From contig NC_060213.1 in the NCBI RefSeq assembly GCF_021130785.1, positions 66,068,001 through 66,132,000 of the forward strand: a stretch of 64,000 nt of DNA. Reading direction: 5' to 3'. Both the position numbers and the translations under genes were made by a program. The notes below the pieces were generated by a model that saw only the letters and a list, made by a program, of their open reading frames with translations, did no database searches and was not told the DNA's origin. Of the stretch, positions 58,271 through 64,000 are shown one piece after another (positions within the stretch are counted from its first letter, which is position 1; every line of letters begins with the position of its first letter). The stretch comes from Homalodisca vitripennis. Its lineage: Eukaryota > Arthropoda > Insecta > Hemiptera > Cicadellidae.

Positions 58271-59636
58271 TTTGATTCTTTCCGGTGGCCTTTCAGTGAC
58301 CCAACCCAGTGCCTTGAATGATGTACTCTCATATTTATTACGCAACTCAAAATCATTCAGCACAAAATCATGTGCACTATCTTATTGTTGTTTTACTAAG
58401 ATTATATTTTCTCTTTGTTCTTTATGTAGTAAGAAGATATAATAATCATTGAACATCCTCTCAGAAAAGTCCTGCTCTCCGTCAATAAAACTCATCTAAC
58501 TCACTCACTTACTTACCTGATTTACTCTCAGAATTAAAATATTATTATTTATGTACTTATTGAGGAAATTGTAATATTTGTAAAAAAATTAGACTTAATT
58601 TTCTTACTTATAACAGTTGGCTTTATTAAATGAGCTCAACTTTGCATCCGTAAGCTCGATTTATATTATGCATAAAATCATAAATGTTAAGTTTCTGTTC
58701 ATACTAGATATAAAAATCTAATTTTTTACATTTATGTTACACCTAAGGCACACGTTCCTTGGTTTATATATTTGAAATTTTAAAAAAATCACATGCCTCT
58801 TCTAAGATATTTTCAAATACTCTTCTTGGTTGTTTTTAATATTCACATTGGACAATAAATAACAAACTACAGATACTTATATTTTATGAGGAAACCTTGT
58901 ATGATTAGTAATATGTATTGAATTGAAAATGTAATTAACTACAACATTTGCAGTAATTAAGCACATTAGTTAATAATGTTATGATGCTAATAATATACTT
59001 GGTTTATATCAATAAAGAATTAACTCTGACGTAAATAGGTCGACAAATATTAATAATGCATGCGGGTTGTGTCAGAGCGGTGAATTCAAGTAGGGAAGCA
59101 ATACAAACCTACAGCCCTTTCCGTATAAATTATTCATTTGATACACGATTCTTTCAGGAAAAGGCGAGCCTTTTACAAAGAATGTTTAACATTCGTATGC
59201 ACTTTTTAGGCTAAATCCGGTATGAGAAATGATATAAGGCAAACTTTATAGTATCCCGTAACTGAAATGAGGACTAATCTTGGCTTATACAGTACTTTTG
59301 GAGTTTTAAGATTTTAGTTTGGTAATTTTCAGCAAATGTCATTCTGGTTCCTTTACAACAAAACTAGTGTATAGTAATGTATATTCTAAATATATTTGAT
59401 CTCTAAGCGTTGTCAAAGCTTAATTTTAATTTTTCTCAACAGTAATATAATTGAAATAAACCTTGTAAAGAAGAAGTGTCGGTGATATAAAATGGGATTT
59501 TTGGTGCTAATTATAAACAGAAACGTTTTTTTAGGCACAAACTAAAATTTGATTATTAATTCTGATGATAATTTGTACTAAATATTAGGTGGTATTTACT
59601 GCAGATTTACATTCCCCTGTAAGGACACACTAAACA
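58271..59636. other. AT-rich spacer
   Basis: No gene, RNA or repeat recognised. Confidence 0.5.
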
Positions 59637-61757
59637 CGTAAAGAAGTTAAGTTTGAGTTTTTTTTTTTTTTTTTAGTAAATAAATGGTTTTTGCGTATTG
59701 CAGCTACTATTATTCTTTAAATTTTATATTCAAATTATATAATGTATATCATGTACATAACTTTCAATAACTTAATGGGCTCTAATTGAACGATTTTACG
59801 CTGTTTCACAAACATAATAAAGATAATATTTTTTGAAAACTAAGTTTTTTGCAATGAATAAGTTCATAAAACTTTGGACTAAGAAAGTAATATACCAGAC
59901 ACGTAATTAGTGTCATATTTACTGCAAGATTTTGATGTGAATATTAATAAAGTGTTTAATTTTAAACTGAAATAAAACCTTTATAGCGCAATATTTTTAA
60001 TAAAGGTGAGAAATATTCGTTTTATTATTTTTTATAAGAAATTACAATAATTGTTTTTTTTTTTTTTTTCTATTACACTACCTTCCCGTTCAGTTAATCT
60101 CGTTAGTTCCATTTCCGCAGTTTAGTTCCTCCAGATGAGATACTAAACTCAATAGAGATGAATAAGACAGTGATGACGTGTCACGGTTACCATGGTGACC
60201 ACCATCAGGTGAGAGAGATTGTGCAGTCAGCTGTTTGCGGGAACAACACATTAACCGCGTCAGCTGATCCAATCTGTACCGAGGAAAATCACACCTCCAA
60301 TTTTATCAGCCTCTCTTCTTTTTGTACATGTTTTATTATCAATGTTGAAATCTAATTGTTTTAAATATGATACTTGAATATGAAAAAAAGTGTTTAAGAT
60401 ATTTGATAAGTATAATATGGCACTCATATTAAATAAAAAAAACTGTAACTTTAAACATACAACCGAGTCTGCTCTGAACTAATAACCATAGCTAATACAA
60501 AAATAAAATTATTCGTTTCCAAAAAAATGAAAATTTCTTCTTGAATTCTTTGATAGGAGTGGCATGGATTTAAGTACATACAAATATATTACTTGAATAA
60601 AGATTTAAAAATAATAGTTTGTTTTAAATATAAAATGTTTAAATGGATTTTAGTGATACTTAAAAAAAATAAATATAAATACCGTTGTGGTATGAAAACT
60701 TATAAATATCTACCGATATTCCAGTATATAAAAATATATATTCTTATATTTTAAGATTTGAAAAAATTTATCCTATGTTAGTTGGTCTAAACACACAGTA
60801 TTTAAAAATTTACTTTACAGTTAGATTTGAGTCAGTATTAAAGCGTAAGAAATTCGTACAAAATATAAGAAATAATCCTATATGTAAAAGTACTATAAAC
60901 TCAAATTTTGTAACATTTAGTCTTCCAACGGGTACCAAGACCGTTTTAGCATGCACTTAACAAGACCAAACGCCAAAGTTGTTAACAAAGTTACAGAAGT
61001 ACTAGTTACTTACGGAGAGATTAATGTTCCCATGTTAACATAAAACTCTGTAATACCTTTGTAGCTCATCATTCAGTGCATTATGGCACTTCCGCTATAG
61101 GCCAATTACTCTGAAGTCTTATAAACTACAGTTTCCCAACTTGGGCGTCCATTAAATTGCATAAAGATGTACTAATGACTTACATACTCTCTCCGGATGT
61201 AGCTAAATTTGAATTAAACTGAAGTACAGTACTCTTCAACAGTACTTTAGTTGAGTTTTTGTACATTCCCGTACAAAACTTTGCATTAATTACAGTCCTC
61301 CCTCATATTAATTATTTTTAATATATCCACCTAAAATAATTCAATGTTTAATCACTTAGAAGTTTTGGGATTCTTTAAGTTACCAATATTCACTAATATA
61401 TTGTGAGAAGATTATAACTGATCACTGCTTGAGAAATCGATTTAATACAATCATTCCACCATTACTGTATTTTTCACATTCCAGTACAGGATAGGTAACA
61501 CTAACTGCATTTATGTTTGTAAATGTGTTTAGCTCCATTGAAATTCCGCCTAGTACAGAGTCCCGACAACTGACACTAATACGGATTTGACTCCTTGAAT
61601 CTGTAAACCATGTATGTTTGAAGGGATTTAAAAATTTCGACGACAAAGACGTTTCATAAGGAATTAGTTTCATAGTTTCAACATTTGAGACATCTAGACT
61701 ACAAAATAGATATGTTTGGTTTAGCTAGCAGCCACCCAGTGTTATCTAGATGAAGAG
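59637..61757. repeat. Segment B', second copy
   Basis: Starts at CGTAAAGAAGTTAAG, as in the first copy, and runs in step with it to ATCTAGATGAAGAGG, where it joins segment A' directly. It includes the left foldback arm (about 61,530-61,650) but lacks the right arm. Confidence 0.93.
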
Positions 61758-62440
61758 GCAATTTTTCAATAATACTACTAATTAAAAAAAATTATTTTTT
61801 AACTATATTTCATTAGGAATCTTATTAAAAAATCATAAACGCATAAAACCACATCACTCTGACGTTATAATCCTTTATATATACCACAAGAACTTCACAT
61901 TTTTATCTTATTCCGTTTTAATTTGGGCCTAATAACTAAATTGGCTGAATTAGTTACTATTAATTAGTTACTAATTACATTAAATTACTTTAATTCTTCG
62001 AGGAGTGATAAAATAATTGTATTACGTTTATATCTACGAAAGTTATTTCAATGGGGTATCACTTTAAAATTTTAAAGCAATATTTGCCCAATAAAAAATC
62101 TATTATTTTTTAGCATTTCAGCAATTATTGCCTACGATTGAAAGTGAACAACTTTTAAAATTTACAATTATATTTATTACACTCTATAATATCTTACCTT
62201 TAATTTTCCAAAATTGGCCAGTAGGAAAACACATTTCCATTAAAAAAGATTGAAAGAAAACACCCTACTCTGAGTAGGTAGTACCGTACGTTTGATTAAG
62301 CTTTTCTAATTGAAACGAGGGCTACAAAGTAAAGGCCCTCAAGGGGGAAATAATGGTGAGGGGAGGGGAGTCTACAATGGCAAGTCCACTGTCGGTCTGA
62401 ATGAAACAGTTTAAACACTTGGGCGGGTACATTGCGTTTA
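61758..62440. repeat. Segment A', second copy
   Basis: Matches 47,458-48,115 and has one extra short duplication (TTAGTTACTATTAATTAGTTACTAAT region at 61,949-61,975 adds about 28 bases). Confidence 0.92.
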
Positions 62441-64000
62441 CAGGTGTCTCACAAATTTCAAGCAAACACCGTTTTCTCAACAGTCACAAATAGTCACACA
62501 GTTGTACCGCGCTAAGTTTTGAATTAGCTTTGTCTGTAAAAAGTATTACATGTTGCTATGACAGGTGTCTCACAAATTTCAAGCAAACACCTTTTTCTCA
62601 ACAGTCACAAATAGTCACACAGTTGTACCGCGCTAAGTTTGATTTAGCTTTGCCTGTAAAAAGTATTACACGTTGCTATGACAGGTGTCACACAAATTTC
62701 AAGCAAACACCTTTTTCTCAACAGTCACAAATAGTCACACAGTTGTACCGCGCTAAGTTTGAATTAGCTTTGTCTGTAAAAAGTATTACACGTTGCTATG
62801 ACAGGTGTCTCACAAATTTCAAATAAACACCTTTTTCTCAACAGTCACAAATAGTCACACAGTTGTACCGCGCTAAGTTTGAATTAGCTTTGTCTGTAAA
62901 AAGGATTACACGTTGCTATGACAGGTGTCCCACAAATTTCAAGAAAACACCTTTTTCTCAAAAGTCACAAAGAGTCACACAGTTGTACCGCGCTAAGTTT
63001 GAATTAGCTTTGTCTGTAAAAAGTATTACACGTTGCTATGACAGGTGTCTCACAAATTTCAAGCAAACACCTTTTTCTCAACAGTCACAAATAGTCACAC
63101 AGTTGTACCGCACTAAGTTTGAATTAGCTTTGTCTGTAAAAAGTATTACATGTTGCTATGACAGGTGTCTCACAAATTTCAAGCAAACACCTTTTTCTCA
63201 ACAGTCACAAATAGTCACACAGTTGTACCGCGCTAAGTTTGAATTAGCTTTCTCTGTAAAAAGTATTACACGTTGCTATGACAGGTGTCTCACAAATTTC
63301 AAGCAAACACCTTTTTCTCAAAAGTCACAAAGAGCCACACAGTTGTACCGCGCTAATTTTGAATTAGCTTTGTCTGTAAAAAGTATTACACGTTGCTATG
63401 ACAGGTGTCTCACAAATTTTAAGCAAACACCTTTTTCTCAACAGTCACAAATAGTCACACAGTTGTACCGCGCTAAGTTTGAATTAGCTTTGTCTGTAAA
63501 AATTATTACACGTTGCTATGACAGGTGTCTCACAAATTTCAAGCAAACACCATTTTCTCAACAGTCACAAATATTCACACAGTTGTACCGCGCTAAGTTT
63601 GAATTAGCTTTGTCTGTAAAAAGTATTACATGTTGCTATGACAGGTGTCTCTCAAATTTCAAGCAAACACCTTTTTCTCAACAGTCACAAATAGTCACAC
63701 AGTTGTACCGCGCTAAGTTTGAATTAGCTTTGTCTGTAAAAAGTATTACATGTTGCTATGACAGGTGTCTCTCAAATTTCAAGCAAACACCTTTTTCTCA
63801 ACAGTCACAAATAGTTACACAGTTGTACCGCGCTAAGTTTGAATTAGCTTTGTCTGTAAAAAGTATTACATGTTGCTATGACAGGCGTCTCTCAAATTTC
63901 AAGCAAACACCTTTTTCTCAACAGTCACAAATAGTCACACAGTTGTACCGCGCTAAGTTTGAATTAGCTTTGTCTGTAAAAAGTATTACATGTTGCTATG
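62441..64000 (+). repeat. 120-bp satellite, array 2 (13 units to the window edge)
   Basis: Thirteen units of 120 bases reach the end of the window and continue beyond it. From 62,561 onward there is no length change, so units stay in register. The frame reading QLYRAKFELALSVKSITRCY then DRCLTNFKQTPFSQQSQIVT is open in every unit, except one stop (AAATAA) at about 62,827. Both other forward frames have stops in each unit. Confidence 0.97.

Overview
The window is AT-rich, intron-dominated animal DNA, most likely from an insect. The evidence is one spliced exon with good GT-AG boundaries, LINE fragments of the jockey/I type, a 5S-rRNA-derived SINE, long satellite arrays and a Polinton/adintovirus-like element. 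Species cannot be named from the sequence; a hemipteran is only a guess. Apart from one kelch-repeat exon (663-820, + strand) I see no convincing host coding sequence, so most of the window is probably one very large intron or intergenic DNA filled by repeats.

Layout: 1-6,000 holds the kelch exon, unique AT-rich DNA and a 5S-derived SINE (about 4,780-4,990). 6,014-9,945 is a 100-bp satellite whose two sub-families bracket a fragment of a non-LTR endonuclease (8,350-9,055). 9,950-26,470 is mostly featureless AT-rich DNA with a microsatellite, a 65-bp minisatellite, a MITE-like element (21,235-21,502) and foldback repeats (22,495-23,370). 26,479-27,384 is the 3' end of an RNase H-bearing LINE with a 56-base poly(A) tail.

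The main item is a 16.1-kb Polinton/Maverick (adintovirus-like) element at 30,441-46,527, sitting in a (TA)n microsatellite and bounded by terminal inverted repeats that begin AG. Mostly on the minus strand it carries a protein-primed-type family B DNA polymerase, FtsK/A32-type packaging ATPase, adenain-like cysteine protease, major capsid protein, a parvovirus-like phospholipase A2 protein, a small basic/hydrophobic virion-type protein, a coiled-coil structural candidate, zinc-ribbon proteins and an uncharacterised conserved protein. On the plus strand it carries the penton-like minor capsid protein, a BRO-N protein and a small protein beside the polymerase. No retroviral-type integrase is visible; a degenerate LINE (about 31,650-33,501) occupies the end where it might have been. 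At least eight of the genes start directly on a shared motif, roughly TTTTC-TATA-TAAATGG, which looks like an element-specific late promoter. Almost every gene is interrupted by single-base indels, often in homopolymers, rather than by nonsense substitutions.

46,530-64,000 is a second repeat domain. A 3.8-kb block (segment A, a 120-bp satellite, segment B; 47,458-51,216) recurs in circularly permuted order (B', A', satellite') at 59,637-64,000. Between them lies a 111-bp satellite with higher-order structure (55,531-57,979) flanked by direct repeats. The 120-bp satellite is an exact multiple of three and stays open in one reading frame across almost the whole second array.
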